DNA of 64,000 nt from JBQQPY01 sp052258065 (lineage in GTDB: Bacteria > Pseudomonadota > Gammaproteobacteria > Enterobacterales > Enterobacteriaceae), in NCBI GenBank assembly GCA_052258065.1, contig JBQQPY010000002.1, forward strand, positions 1,178,001 to 1,242,000, read 5' to 3'. The notes beneath the pieces were generated by a model. That model was not told the origin of the DNA. It worked only from the letters and a program-made list of their open reading frames with translations, and did no database searches. The stretch's first letter is position 1. Each line of letters opens with the position of its first letter. The translations under genes and the position numbers were made by a program. Below are positions 49,155 to 59,454 of this stretch, piece by piece.

Positions 49155-49949
49155 ATGAAACAGTATTTGGATTTGATGCGCATGGTGCGCTCGCAGGGCA
49201 CGCCGAAAGCGGATCGCACAGGCATTGGTACTCTTTCGGTGTTCGGCCATCAAATGCGCTTTGATTTGCGTCAGGGTTTCCCGCTAGTAACCACTAAACG
49301 CTGCTATTTGAGAGCGATTATTTATGAATTGCTGTGGTTCCTCAACGGTGATACTAACATCGCCTATTTGCAGCAGAACGACGTTTCCATCTGGAATGAA
49401 TGGGCGGATGAGAAGGGCGATTTAGGGCCGGTATACGGCCGCCAGTGGCGCGCCTGGAGGAGCGGCGCCGGACGCCAGATAGACCAAGTGGCTGAAGTCA
49501 TACGCCAGCTCAAGCAAGATCCGGATTCCCGCCGCATGATCGTTTCTGCCTGGAACGTTGGCGAGCTGGATAAAATGGCTCTGGCACCGTGCCATGCGCT
49601 GTTTCAGTTCTATGTCGCCAACGACACTCTATCGTGTCAGCTTTACCAGCGTTCGTGCGATATCTTCCTCGGCCTACCGTTCAATATCGCCAGCTATGCT
49701 CTACTAGTTCATATGCTGACGCAACAGTGTGATTTGCAGATTGGAGAGTTTATCTGGACCGGCGGTGATACTCATCTCTACAGCAACCATTTGCAGCAGG
49801 CAGACTTACAGTTGACCCGCGATCCGCGGCCGCTGCCGCAACTGCTGATAAAGAGCCGACCGGCATCTCTGTTTGATTACCACTTCGAGGATTTTGAACT
49901 GGCGGGCTATGATCCGCATCCGGCTATTAAAGCACAGGTGGCAGTATGA
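49155..49949 (+). CDS. thyA: Thymidylate synthase
   Basis: ThyA methylates dUMP to dTMP with methylene-tetrahydrofolate. 264 residues, as in E. coli. KADRTGIGTLSVFGHQMRF, the LAPCHALFQFYV block with the catalytic Cys146, RSCDIFLGLPFNIASYA and YSNHLQQADLQL are intact. The ribosome site TTGAGG lies shortly before the ATG. It is co-directional with lgt at 21 bp, probably one transcript. Confidence 0.98.
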   Translation: MKQYLDLMRMVRSQGTPKADRTGIGTLSVFGHQMRFDLRQGFPLVTTKRCYLRAIIYELLWFLNGDTNIAYLQQNDVSIWNEWADEKGDLGPVYGRQWRAWRSGAGRQIDQVAEVIRQLKQDPDSRRMIVSAWNVGELDKMALAPCHALFQFYVANDTLSCQLYQRSCDIFLGLPFNIASYALLVHMLTQQCDLQIGEFIWTGGDTHLYSNHLQQADLQLTRDPRPLPQLLIKSRPASLFDYHFEDFELAGYDPHPAIKAQVAV

Positions 49950-50314
49950 ATCATGTCGACGGGAAGCTCACTCCTAAGAAAAATGCACGACAGATGATCT
50001 GCCTATATATTATGTTTTTTACAAAACTATAAACATTAAATGCAGTTAAATATTGCAAAATAAAAAATAAGTACCTTACATTTAAATGACGGATTTTATA
50101 TTAAAAATATCTTCCTGCTAACGCTTGCTAGATAAAATAACTCATGAGCTCGGAATTCATCTTTCTTCAATTTGACGAGTGGTCAGATACCGTTTAGTTC
50201 TATATCATCATATAGTCATCATTCCATATTTTAATTAGCAGTAAATAATAAATCAGTAAAAATTTAAAAAATAAAATCAATCAATTGTAACTAACAAAGG
50301 CTAGTGACTTGTTT
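49950..50314. other. Spacer after thyA
   Basis: I see no gene. An AT-rich element arm is at about 50222-50310. ppdA, the next gene in E. coli, is absent. Confidence 0.4.
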
Positions 50315-50930
50315 TATCCAGGATTATTATATGCATCCTCGCGCACACTTCTATTCATGGTAAGCTGGCTACTGTAGAGATATAGTTAAGCAGAACTATC
50401 ATGGTGATTAGACTATATAGTCAAAAAAAATATCAAGTCTCTCAAGGTAATAGAGTTTAAATTTATGCTTTTGTATATATCTGTACAGTCTGATTTCAAG
50501 CTCTTTATCAGAATAGAAATCATGATTTCTCAGCACAGCTTCCCGCTTATTTAAGCGTTCGACCATACCATTCGGTTATAAGTATATCGGTGGCTTAAGG
50601 CGTTATTCTTTATCAAGACAGATCAAGATATGAGGGGCTTAATAATTCACGCATGACTGCTGACAGATCGTCTAGTGAAAGAAATCTTCTTCTTGCAGGG
50701 AAAGCCGCCGCTTCTTCGTTGTTGCCATTTAGAAAATGGTTAGTTCAGAAATTCTACAACGCTTAGATAAAGTAGATGCTGTCTCGTTACTTTCCTAAAG
50801 AGCGACTCTGATTTTAGGTGTTGTATGACTATAGAGTCTAATTAGCATGATATTTTATCTTCAACCATATCTCTCAGCAACCATCTTGCTATAAAATAGA
50901 GCTTTCAATAAAGGTCTATATAATTATTCG
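50315..50930. mobile_element. IS481-type left end joined to an internally deleted reverse copy
   Basis: A forward left end (about 50315-50455) abuts a reverse copy (about 50455-50930) in which C-terminal sequence jumps to N-terminal sequence near 50620. Confidence 0.5.
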
Positions 50931-50949
50931 AGACTAAACAGTTAATTTA

Positions 50950-51205
50950 TAATAACAACCTGATTACATGCCTTACCCAGCTATGCTTCAGCTATACTAA
51001 AATAAACACTTTTTAAGTGGAAGCATAACCTGCTGGAGAATGTCAAAAACACCATTACCTGCCATACAATTAATGACTAACTTAAGCCTCGTTACTTAGC
51101 CGAATTTAAGTGTTCATTTAACCGACATTATGATTTAAGAACAGTGATACCGAGCTTCTTGATATCGGCATTGAAAGCACCCACAATGCCATATAGTCCG
51201 TTAAG
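50950..51205 (+). mobile_element. IS1595-type C-terminal remnant
   Basis: It carries the CCTGATTACATGCCTTACCC edge and the C-terminal block, ending ...ATATAGTCCGTTAAGGG. Confidence 0.5.
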
Positions 51206-51210
51206 GGCTA

Positions 51211-51483
51211 GAGCACTTTAATCTATTCCGATTTATATCCCACTGAGACAAAAAATTTTTGCAAGCTTTATAGTAAATTAACTCAATAGCTTAAGCGATT
51301 GTATGCGAGAGTAGATTATGGTTCTTGCTACAGCTTTTCTGAGTAATGATTTCAGCTTAGGAAACCTCATCTCGATAGGATTTAAATCCGCTAATTGGAG
51401 AGAAAAGTTAGCTACAGCATACATTATCTGCATAATATATGAGTAGCTATTTAATAAACTAGAATAATAGGTTAAACGTGCTC
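51211..51483 (-). mobile_element. Internally deleted IS630-type A element with TA duplication
   Basis: 273 bp from GAGCACTTTAATCTATTCC to GGTTAAACGTGCTC, flanked by TA at 51209-51210 and 51484-51485. Both ends are kept and nearly the whole gene is lost. It is the second such derivative, with a different deletion from that at 30504. Confidence 0.75.
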
Positions 51484-51485
51484 TA

Positions 51486-51980
51486 AGGGCCGACACATTA
51501 TCGACTAGCTCAAACACAATCAGGTGATGCTACAGTTATCGCCCTCATGCGATTCAACTCGGCCATGCGATACATCAGTTTGCGCATCCAAGGCTCACGA
51601 TAGCACTCATGAACTCTCGCCTTCGTTGCCTGACAATAGGCCTTAATCTGCTCGTAACAGTTTTTTACGTTCCAACCGGATGTTATAGAACGATAAACCT
51701 AATAGCACTGCATTAACACCTCCCTTGAAGCTATACAGGCTTTACAGAGCTAGCGACGCGCTTTTGTCCCTGACTTATGCATTAGGATTTTAGGCATTCT
51801 ATATACTATCAACCTGATCTTCCGGGTTGCGCATCTTAAACAAAGAATGACCTTTAAAAGCGCTATAATGTAGCTCAAGATGAGCGGGGTCAAGGTCGGA
51901 TGCACATGCTAGGTTTCCACATTCAGACCATCAGATTGAAGATATTTGCAATTATCAGTTCAATATCATCCAGGCACAAC
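51486..51980. pseudogene. Unidentified gene relic
   Basis: The stretch has moderate GC content. On the reverse strand one frame reads ARVHECYREPWMRKLMYRMA and another ERKKLLRAD, suggesting a broken protein gene. I cannot identify the family. Confidence 0.35.
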
Positions 51981-52425
51981 TCTACGGCGGGATTCAAGAA
52001 TTCGCGTACAATCGCTAACAGATCGTTTAATGAGAGAAGCGCGTCTGCCACCACAGGGAAACGGCCACTTCCTCCTGCGCGGTTGACGACATCGTCTGCA
52101 AACGATGGGAAATATGGCTATCAGTCTTAACGTCATCTTGTTTTTGCCCTTTAGAAACGGTTAGTTCAGAGATGCCATAACACTTAGAACACTTTTCATC
52201 TATTGCAGTTTATTAAATAGGCATTCATCTATATAATGTTGCTAATTTTTCTCTGAGATCTAGAGAATTTAAGATTGCAAATAATCGGATTAATTGCGGC
52301 AGACAGCTCTGAATATGCAGCAATGGATAGATATCAATAGGCTTTTCTACTTGCAGTAGCATGAAATATTGGTATAAAACCAAACCTACATTTTTTAAAA
52401 AACAATACTATCTGCCTGGATAGAA
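51980..52425. mobile_element. IS481-type fragments around an IS630-type A fragment
   Basis: Reverse IS481-type 5' sequence (about 51980-52183), forward type A left end (about 52186-52361) and an IS481-type 3' end (about 52362-52425). Confidence 0.45.
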
Positions 52426-52594
52426 CCCTCTCAAGGCGCTAATAACCTTTGCGCTTTCTAGCCGGCAACAAAGCGTAAAAATCGGCAAAAGTCTCTGAAC
52501 TGCCAGATTTTAGTGGTTTTCTGTAGTATTTGCCGGCTTTTGTAGAGTCTAATCGCAAGTTATGAAATAATTATTCCGTCATTCGGGACACAAG

Positions 52595-52912
52595 ATGAGA
52601 AAACTTACACTGCTATTATTGGCATTGCTTAGCTGGCTGCAGTATTCACTGTGGCTGGGTAAAAATGGGGTGCACGATTTAGTGCGCATCAAAAGTGACA
52701 TCAAGGCGCAACAAAGCAAAAACGCACAACTCAAAGCGCGCAACAATCAGCTGTTCGCTGAAATTGACGATTTAAACAGTGGCCTAGAAGCTATCGAAGA
52801 ACGCTCACGCAACGAGCTTGGCATGATTAAGCAGGGCGAGACCTTTTATCGCTTAGTCTCAGAACGAATGCAACAAAAGCTTGCAGCGCCCGTAACGCAA
52901 GACACTCAATAA
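52595..52912 (+). CDS. ftsB: FtsB, division protein
   Basis: FtsB joins FtsL and FtsQ in the divisome complex that transmits the FtsN signal to FtsWI. 105 residues (E. coli 103). One membrane span (residues 3-20) is followed by a periplasmic leucine-zipper-like coiled coil (AQQSKNAQLKARNNQLFAEI) and the ELGMIKQGETFYRLV region that binds FtsQ. Its stop TAA shares its last base with the ispD ATG, so translation is coupled. Confidence 0.95.
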   Translation: MRKLTLLLLALLSWLQYSLWLGKNGVHDLVRIKSDIKAQQSKNAQLKARNNQLFAEIDDLNSGLEAIEERSRNELGMIKQGETFYRLVSERMQQKLAAPVTQDTQ

Positions 52913-53631
52913 TGACTTTACCAGCCGAGCCCTTCCCTAACGTTATCGCCATAGTGCCAGCAGCTGGAATCGGCAGCCGTATGCAGACTAGCTTGCCAAA
53001 ACAATATCTCACTATCGGCGACAAAACCCTTCTTGAACACGCTCTTGACGCACTGCTGCGCCAATCTTGCATCCGCAAGGCGATCGTAGCAATAAGCCCT
53101 AAAGATTGCTGGTATCACCAACTTCCGGTTTCCGCCTCTCCGCGAGTGAGCGTAGTCATCGGCGGAGAGACACGCGCTGACTCGGTTATGGCTGCGCTAC
53201 GCTGCGTGCGCGCGGCGCCCTGGGTGCTAGTGCATGACGCCGCGCGCCCCTGCCTGCATCAAGACGATTTGCGTCGCCTACTTACGATTACGGCACTCAC
53301 CGATATGGGCGGCTTGCTGGCAGTACCGGCGCGTAACACTATGAAACGCGCACGCACCGGCACGTATATTATCGCAAGCACCATCGAGCGCGAGGATTTA
53401 TGGCATGCGTTGACTCCACAGCTATTCGCGCGGAATCTGCTAAAAAACTGCCTGAAGCGAGCGCTAGTGGAAGGCGCGACAGTGACAGATGAAGCGTCAG
53501 CGCTAGAGTATTGCGGCTACGCGCCGCTACTAGTACGGGGACGCGCGGATAATATAAAAGTGACCTACCTTGAAGATTTAGCCCTAGCCCGCTTCTTTTT
53601 CTCTCAATTGGCTCACATGGAGAGCACATAA
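52912..53631 (+). CDS. ispD: IspD, MEP cytidylyltransferase
   Basis: IspD makes CDP-methylerythritol from MEP and CTP in the non-mevalonate isoprenoid pathway. 239 residues (E. coli 236). VPAAGIGSRMQTSLPKQYL (nucleotide loop) opens the protein, VLVHDAARPCL carries the metal-binding aspartate, and GATVTDEASALEYCG and GRADNIKVT are conserved. It sits between ftsB (1-bp overlap) and ispF (no gap), forming one operon. Confidence 0.97.
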   Translation: MTLPAEPFPNVIAIVPAAGIGSRMQTSLPKQYLTIGDKTLLEHALDALLRQSCIRKAIVAISPKDCWYHQLPVSASPRVSVVIGGETRADSVMAALRCVRAAPWVLVHDAARPCLHQDDLRRLLTITALTDMGGLLAVPARNTMKRARTGTYIIASTIEREDLWHALTPQLFARNLLKNCLKRALVEGATVTDEASALEYCGYAPLLVRGRADNIKVTYLEDLALARFFFSQLAHMEST

Positions 53632-54108
53632 ATGCATATCGGACACGGTTTTGACGCGCACAAGTTCGGCGGTGAAGGCCCTCTTGTCATCGGCGGTGTG
53701 CGTATCCCTTATTCACAGAGCCTGCTAGCGTATTCCGATGGCGACGTTGCCCTACACGCCGCGACTGATGCCCTGCTAGGCGCCGCCGCGCTTGGCGATA
53801 TCGGAAAATTATTTCCGGATACTGATCCGGCCTATAAAGGGGCCGATAGCCGAGCGCTATTTCGCGAAGCTTGGCGGCAAATTACAGTCAAGGGGTACCG
53901 TCTGGGAAACTTGGATATTACCCTTATAGTCCAGATGCCCAAGATGGCGCCGCATATTCCGCAGATGCGCGTGCATATCGCCGCAGACCTCAGCTGCCAT
54001 ATTGATGATATCAATATCAAGGCAACCACAACCGAACGACTGGGCTTTACGGGTCGGGGCGAAGGTATTGCCTGCGAGGCGGTGGCGCTACTGGTCAGGA
54101 CGACATGA
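53632..54108 (+). CDS. ispF: IspF, MEcPP synthase
   Basis: IspF cyclises CDP-ME-2-phosphate to MEcPP. 158 residues (E. coli 159). GHGFDAHKFGG holds zinc ligands Asp8 and His10. SDGDVALHAATDALLGAA holds the third, His42. ATTTERLGFTGRGEGIA near the end is the substrate-binding signature. It begins directly after the ispD stop. Its own stop overlaps the former truD start (ATGA), but truD is dead. Confidence 0.97.
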   Translation: MHIGHGFDAHKFGGEGPLVIGGVRIPYSQSLLAYSDGDVALHAATDALLGAAALGDIGKLFPDTDPAYKGADSRALFREAWRQITVKGYRLGNLDITLIVQMPKMAPHIPQMRVHIAADLSCHIDDINIKATTTERLGFTGRGEGIACEAVALLVRTT

Positions 54109-54630
54109 GTGACGCCTGGACTATCAGCGACTTAGTGATGAGGATAATAATCTGACCCTGGCGCGCTGCATTGGGCGAATAACGAACTGCGTATTACAGA
54201 TCGCAGAAACGCACCTTTACGCTTCCGCAGCACGTTGTTTAATCAGGTTGTCAGCCTGCGCTTCGTGCAGCTAGGACGGGCGCGTCTGCTAAACAGCGAC
54301 GCCCTAGAATTGACTGACTGGGGTGGCAGCTTTGTTGGCAAACATAACAGAGATGTTCAGGCGCTAAACGCGCACGGCTGGCAGGGAAGAGCTCTCCCTA
54401 ACCGCACCATTGTCAGAAGAGCGTACATTAAGTTTCCTTGACGACGCGCCGGCGTTTGAAGAACCCCCACCTCGCGACGCAGTGGGCGCTGTCGCTGCTT
54501 CAGCCAGAATCGCAACTGGTGCTGGCAAGATCCTGCCACACTGACGCTTTCTTTTATACCGCTTCCCGATAGTTATACCTAAGTAGTAGTGCTTAAATTA
54601 CTAGAGGATCTCGCCGATATCGTCTACAGG
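54105..54630 (+). pseudogene. truD: truD pseudogene (tRNA pseudouridine synthase D)
   Basis: truD follows ispF in E. coli. Here the ATG overlapping the ispF stop is followed by a stop after nine codons. Most of the N-terminal half is deleted. The C-terminal part is recognisable in broken frames: STLFNQVVSLRF against SALFNQIVAERL, DALELTDWGGSFV, LSFLDDAP and, at about 54525-54625, DPATLTLSF then LLEDLADI. The catalytic domain is gone. Confidence 0.85.
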
Positions 54631-55160
54631 AGCGTAGATGCCTAGCAGGAATCCTTTTAGCCAGCGTCTTAACACGTAAAAAGCAACGGTTGCAGTATCT
54701 GTGGCCAGCGCTAAATCAATCCTTTAAAATCAAGAATACATTATTATTTTGGAAAAAAGAACGGAACTGAAAGCCTTAAGCAGTAGAGGTAAGCATACGA
54801 TATAAAAAGTTGTGAATACAGTAATTTTTAAACCTTGATACATCAATTAGGCATGTAAAGCGACTAAGTAGCGAGGCAAATGTGCTGGACGCCGATTGTC
54901 TTGCCCTATGACCTGATGTATCCAATGGTTTGCATAGACGAAACCTCTCTTCAATTGATTAGACATACAAGTCTAGTGATATCGACATGACGGAAATAGA
55001 ACTTAATGTTCTGATTAATCAATGTCTATACCATTATATTAACAAGATTAAGAAATTAAAAAGTAAAGTGACTGCTTGACAAGCATAACCCGACCAGATA
55101 GACGCCAAGATCGACTGATATTTCACTACTAATAACACTTGATTCGTCATTTAATATGTG
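54630..55160 (+). mobile_element. IS630-type B element with internal deletion
   Basis: 5' sequence (CAGCGTCTTAACACGTAAAA...) continues to about 54870, jumps to the LYDLMYPMVCIDE-like motif, and ends in the 3' region (TGGATATTTCACT-like). Confidence 0.5.
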
Positions 55161-55164
55161 ATTA

Positions 55165-55305
55165 AATATTAGCAAAGCAGAGACGCATGTTACCCACAAA
55201 TTGCATGATAAATGCCGATTATAATGTTTTTGACATTTTCAAGTAGAGTATTGATCTACTTAAAAACTGTCTATTCCCACTATAACTTAAGCTTAGCTAG
55301 ATAAG
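55165..55305 (-). mobile_element. IS1595-type remnant, reverse
   Basis: It shows the CAAATTGCATGATAAATGCC...GTCTATTCCCACTATAACTT pattern shared with the reverse copies at 280 and 24630. Confidence 0.45.
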
Positions 55306-55538
55306 CTACATGATTAGCTTAGCTTATGCCGTATGCTTATCTACTCATATGCCCTGCGGCCCGCTAGTGCCCGTTTGCCGACTGCCTTACACCGCTAGCG
55401 GGCATCGAACTATAGCGTACCCTTTCCAACAAGCTCGGGGTAAAAGCGCGCCGCTCGACCTAAGCCGGGGACAAACCCGTTACCCGGCAATCTCTACGCA
55501 CTAGCGCATTAGCTAGTAAGCAATTAGTCTCGTAAGCG

Positions 55539-56561
55539 TTACTGCAACCCCAAATCCAGCGGCGTCTTGCTGCGCTCGCCGCCGATTTCCCGCACTAGTC
55601 GCGGGAGAAGATAGCCTGATACTTTCTCTAACAGTTGCCGCATAATCTCTCGTGCATGAGCATCCTGCACCATAAAATGCATAGCACCCTGCACTCTATC
55701 TAGCATATGCAGGTAGTAGGGCAAAATGCCGGCGGCGAAAAGCGTTTGACTGAGGGCCGCCAGCGTATCGGCGTTATCATTTACGCCGCGTAGCAATACG
55801 CTTTGGTTAAGCAATATAACCTGCGCATTACGCAACCGTGTCATACTGTCACACACGGCGGCATCAATTTCGCGGGCATGATTAATGTGTGTCACTAGCA
55901 CCACCTGCAGCGTGCAGGCAGCCAGCCGCCGGCAGAGCCGCGCAGTAATACGTGACGGGATGACTACCGGCAGCCTGCTGTGAATGCGCAGGGTAGTCAG
56001 ATGAGGGACCTCTTCCAGTAGATAAATGAGCTCATCCAGCTCATGATCTTTAGCCATCAATGGATCACCGCCGGAAAGAATTACTTCATTTAGTTCGGGG
56101 TGTTCCTGGATATAAACCACGGCACGTAGCCAATTTATTTTATTGCCCTGATTTTCTTGATAGGGGAAATAGCGCCGAAAACAGTAGCGGCAATTGACGC
56201 CGCAGCCGTTTTTCACCAGAATCAGCGCACGGTTTTGATATTTATGCAGCAGTCCGGGCATCACGCTGTGCTGCTCGTCTAATGGATCAGCACTGAATCC
56301 CGGCGCGCGCTCGAATTCCTCACGCGCCGTAATCACCTGGCGTAAGAGTGGATCGTCTGGATCTCCTGGGCGCATGCGCTCTACAAAAGTACGGGGAACG
56401 CGAAAAGGAAACAAGCGCCGCGCATCAGCTCCCTCCTGCAGGGCACGGTGTTGTCCGAGTCCAAGAAGCTCTAGAAGTTGTGCGGGATCGGTAATGACAT
56501 CAGCAAGTTGCTGCAACCATTCTTCTCTAGCAGGCGTATTTTGGATTATAATATGTGCCAT
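55539..56561 (-). CDS. epmB: EpmB, EF-P lysine 2,3-aminomutase
   Basis: EpmB (YjeK) is a radical-SAM, PLP enzyme that turns L-alpha-lysine into beta-lysine, which EpmA attaches to Lys34 of EF-P. Start ATG at 56561 (MAHIIIQNTPAREEWL), 340 residues (E. coli 342). The frame is open to 56603 but the extra codons lie in the efp leader. The iron-sulfur motif CGVNCRYCF (CxxxCxxC) near residue 120, SGGDPLMAKDHEL, HSRLPVVIP and LLNQSVLLRGVND are intact. It is divergent from efp with only 40 bp between the starts. epmA is not in this window. Confidence 0.96.
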   Translation of the reverse strand: MAHIIIQNTPAREEWLQQLADVITDPAQLLELLGLGQHRALQEGADARRLFPFRVPRTFVERMRPGDPDDPLLRQVITAREEFERAPGFSADPLDEQHSVMPGLLHKYQNRALILVKNGCGVNCRYCFRRYFPYQENQGNKINWLRAVVYIQEHPELNEVILSGGDPLMAKDHELDELIYLLEEVPHLTTLRIHSRLPVVIPSRITARLCRRLAACTLQVVLVTHINHAREIDAAVCDSMTRLRNAQVILLNQSVLLRGVNDNADTLAALSQTLFAAGILPYYLHMLDRVQGAMHFMVQDAHAREIMRQLLEKVSGYLLPRLVREIGGERSKTPLDLGLQ

Positions 56562-56601
56562 TTTTAGCTTAATCACTAAGTTTATATTTAAGAGGATAAT
56601 C
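56562..56601. promoter_or_regulatory. 40-bp divergent gap between epmB and efp
   Basis: The gap holds the efp ribosome site (AAGAGGA, 6 bp before ATG) and an AT-rich stretch. Promoter elements for at least one gene must lie inside the other's coding sequence. Confidence 0.5.
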
Positions 56602-57168
56602 ATGGCGTCTTATAGTACCAATGAATTCCGTTCCGGTCTTAAAATCATGCTTGATGGCGAGCCCTGCGCGATCATTGATAATGAATTCGTGAAGCCCGGC
56701 AAAGGCCAGGCGTTTAACCGGATTCGTCTGCGCAATCTGGTTTCCGGCAAAGTGCTGGAAAAGACCTTTAAGTCGAGTGATTCAGTAGAAGCCGCAGACG
56801 TGATGGATCTCATCCTAACTTACCTGTACAACGACGATGAGTTTTGGCATTTCATGAATAATAAAAACTTTGAACAGCTGGCCGCCGACGCTAAAGCCGT
56901 TGGCGACAATGCTAAATGGTTAGTAGAACAGGCCGAATGCGTGCTGACACTGTGGAATGGTCGGCCTATTGCCGTGACGCCGCCCAACTTCGTAGAGCTG
57001 GAAATTATTGAAACCGATCTTGGCCTTAAAGGCGACACCGCTGGTACCGGCGGAAAACCCGCCACGCTGACTACCGGTGCGGTAGTAAAAGTACCGCTGT
57101 TCGTTCAAATTGGTGAAGTAATTAGAATAGATACGCGCTCTGGCGAGTATGTCGCTCGGGTTAAATAA
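56602..57168 (+). CDS. efp: Translation elongation factor P
   Basis: EF-P rescues ribosomes stalled at polyproline. Start ATG 56602, 188 residues, as in E. coli. The longer open frame from 56374 is antisense to epmB. Domain I carries Lys34 in VKPGKGQAF, the lysine modified by EpmA/EpmB. Domains II and III follow, with GRPIAVTPPNFVELEI and the C-terminal EF-P signature KVPLFVQIGEVIRIDTRSGEYVARVK region (about 163-188). The co-retention of epmB shows the modification pathway is still used. Confidence 0.98.
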   Translation: MASYSTNEFRSGLKIMLDGEPCAIIDNEFVKPGKGQAFNRIRLRNLVSGKVLEKTFKSSDSVEAADVMDLILTYLYNDDEFWHFMNNKNFEQLAADAKAVGDNAKWLVEQAECVLTLWNGRPIAVTPPNFVELEIIETDLGLKGDTAGTGGKPATLTTGAVVKVPLFVQIGEVIRIDTRSGEYVARVK

Positions 57169-57248
57169 CGCGGCACGAGAAACGATGCCTTACAGGCGAC
57201 GGCTTCTGACTTTTAAATTTCGTAGAATGTGGAAGCCTAGCTGGGGAA

Positions 57249-57389
57249 ATGACCAATCTATTGCTGCTCGCCGTTTTAATGTTAACAACTTTAAGCGACT
57301 GTAATATCACACTCAGCTTAGCGAGGATGTGCAATACCTTAATAGCGTTACTTCTTTCGTCGCCAGCGGTTCTAGGAGCACAACAATCC
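57249..57389 (+). pseudogene. Entericidin-like lipoprotein relic
   Basis: ecnA and ecnB follow efp in E. coli. Here an ATG starts a signal-peptide-like TNLLLLAVLMLTTLSDC, where the lipobox should read LSGC or LTGC. After a frame change, GEDVQYLNSVTSFVASGS matches the entericidin GED-x-x-GN-I/V-S core. The lipobox mutation and frameshift mark it as dead. The syntenic place supports the call. Confidence 0.6.
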
Positions 57390-57489
57390 TGAAATTAAAA
57401 ATTTAGTTACAAAATAGAATATTTAAACCATACTTATAAAAAAATAAGTTTGATATTCATTATAAGAATAATATTCTGTCATTATTTAC

Positions 57490-57745
57490 ATTGCTTAGTC
57501 AGCCCTAAGCTATACTGGGAATAAATACTTTTCAAGCAGATGAATACTCTGCTAGAAAATGTTAAAAATCCCATAAGGAGTAGCTACTATGCAATTTGTG
57601 ACTAATATACGCCGCGTTACCTAGACGAATATGAATATCGATTTTAACCCGACGTTATGAACTTGACAGCACTGATACTGCGCTTCTTGGTGGCGAGATT
57701 AAAAACACTAACAATGCGATACAGCCCATTGATGCCACCTGAGTA
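57490..57745 (+). mobile_element. IS1595-type C-terminal remnant
   Basis: AGCTATACTGGGAATAAATA leads into AATACTCTGCTAGAAAATGT and the ACGCCGCGTTACCTAGAC block, ending ...GATACAGCCCATTGATG. Confidence 0.5.
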
Positions 57746-57874
57746 ACATGCATATTCAGGTAATATTATATTAAAACCATCATTGCTTGTTATCAGTTTT
57801 AGTATTATCCTCACTAACCGTGTACAACCCTTGACTCTGCATCTAAATTAGGTTTTTTGTCTCATATCATTATA

Positions 57875-58410
57875 TAGAACCGCGTTGCATAGCCCCGTGC
57901 ATTGCACGATGCCTACTCAAGCATATAAAGGATATAGTCATTAAACTCTATCGTCACGCAACTAAAACACATAAAATCAGATCCGTTCTTCAGGCAAGCA
58001 AAGGGCCAGCATCTACTTCAGCTAAGCGTTATGATATATTTGAACTGACCGCTTCTAAACAGAAAAGGGGTCAAACTAAGACCGCTAATGTACGCCGTTT
58101 CTTGCGTGCTCTTAGTCGAGCATTTCTCATGGCCACTCATCTTTTGGCCTGCAAAAGGTTCCATATCAATTCGAACGCTTCCGTGGAGAGCTTAATATAA
58201 AACAGAATCTTAGCATACCGACGTACTTATGATAAAGCACTTAAGATCACACTGCAGCGATACCTGTAGCTCTATAATCAAGAATTTCTTTAATTAGTGT
58301 TGAGCAGTAAAGCTCTATTACAGTATATAATACTATTATTGATAGTAAATAAAACAAAAAATTATTTAATAATAAAACCATACTACCTTCTGAGATGCAA
58401 CAGTAAAATC
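57875..58410 (+). mobile_element. IS481-type element with internal deletions
   Basis: Left end (about 57880), HTH region (about 58010-58080), then a jump to the core (AATGTACGCCGTTTCTTGCG) and C-terminal region to the 3' end (ACCATACTACCTTCTGAGAT). Confidence 0.55.
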
Positions 58411-59234
58411 ATACCGATTCGTTCCGAAGACTAGTTAACGCTTTACAATAAATTTTTAAACCGGATAGAAAGTCAGTCGCTTAGTGTTGTCAGAGCGCTT
58501 TATCATGTCGATTGAGAAGCTTAAAGACTGACATTATCAGGTCAATATTAGGCTGTAGGGTGCAGGAAAGCTCATCCATGTCACTACCAATTTCAAAATC
58601 ATCTTTATTGCTATATAAAATAGTTTTTTTGCTAAAATCATTGATCATAAATACGCGATTATGCCGAAGTTATGCGACGCAAAAAGCACTTATAACTTCC
58701 CTTAAGCTTTTGCTTACCATGGGTAAGCAAGGCCAACTTCTGACTAGCCCTATTGCTAAGGAAACCACGACCAGGACCCCACTTGGCGTTTTACCATGTA
58801 GAAATTGTGCATATAGATACGATTATAGACGCTTTGCAAAGTGTCTTATGGTTTTTAAATATATAAGATTATTTTTTAATTTCCTCGTAAAAAATAATAA
58901 TTTAATTAGCAGAATTAATTAATTTTAAACTTATTCCTAACACATCGGCAAGATCTTTAAAAGTAAGTCGACAGAAAATATATATGAGCATTACATTCTG
59001 GCTTATTTTTAGAAAAAAGAATCGCTTGATCAACTAGTAGAAAATGGACGCTATCAGATCTTATTAAATCTTATTAAATTCTGATGACTTTATTCCGAGT
59101 ATAATTAAAAGAACGTTGACGAAAGTCATACCATTTACTCTGTACCTACATTAAAAAAAATAAAATCAATGAGTTATAATTAACTAAGGCTGATTACTTG
59201 TCATATTCTGGAGAGGAGCATATTTACTAAATAA
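58411..59234. other. No supported gene
   Basis: A 136-codon forward frame (58512-58922) has no ribosome site, no motif and a low-complexity composition; I do not accept it. An AT-rich element arm is at about 59140-59205. Confidence 0.4.
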
Positions 59235-59445
59235 TTTAATCTTTATCTTATGCGAATATTTTAAAGACTGTAATGGCGTTTTATTACCCAACACTGATTG
59301 AGGTCATTCCTGATTGTAGAGCTAGATATATCGTGCAGTGTGATTTAAAGCTTCTTACCAGAATGAAAATTCTGGCTTTACGACATACCTTCTATATCCC
59401 GACTAAGTCGCTCGACCATGCTATTCTTTTATGGATGCGTCTCTG
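59235..59445 (-). mobile_element. IS481-type C-terminal fragment, reverse
   Basis: Antisense of the C-terminal block: GACTGTAATGGCGTTTTATT, then CTTTATTCTGG-like core. The 82-codon forward frame here is its shadow. Confidence 0.5.
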
Positions 59446-59454
59446 GGCTAACAA

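Noticed and set aside
56374..56601. Upstream extension of efp
   Set aside because: It is antisense to epmB, and efp homology begins exactly at the ATG at 56602.
58512..58922. 136-codon forward frame
   Set aside because: No ribosome site, no motif, low-complexity composition, and located in repeat-rich debris.
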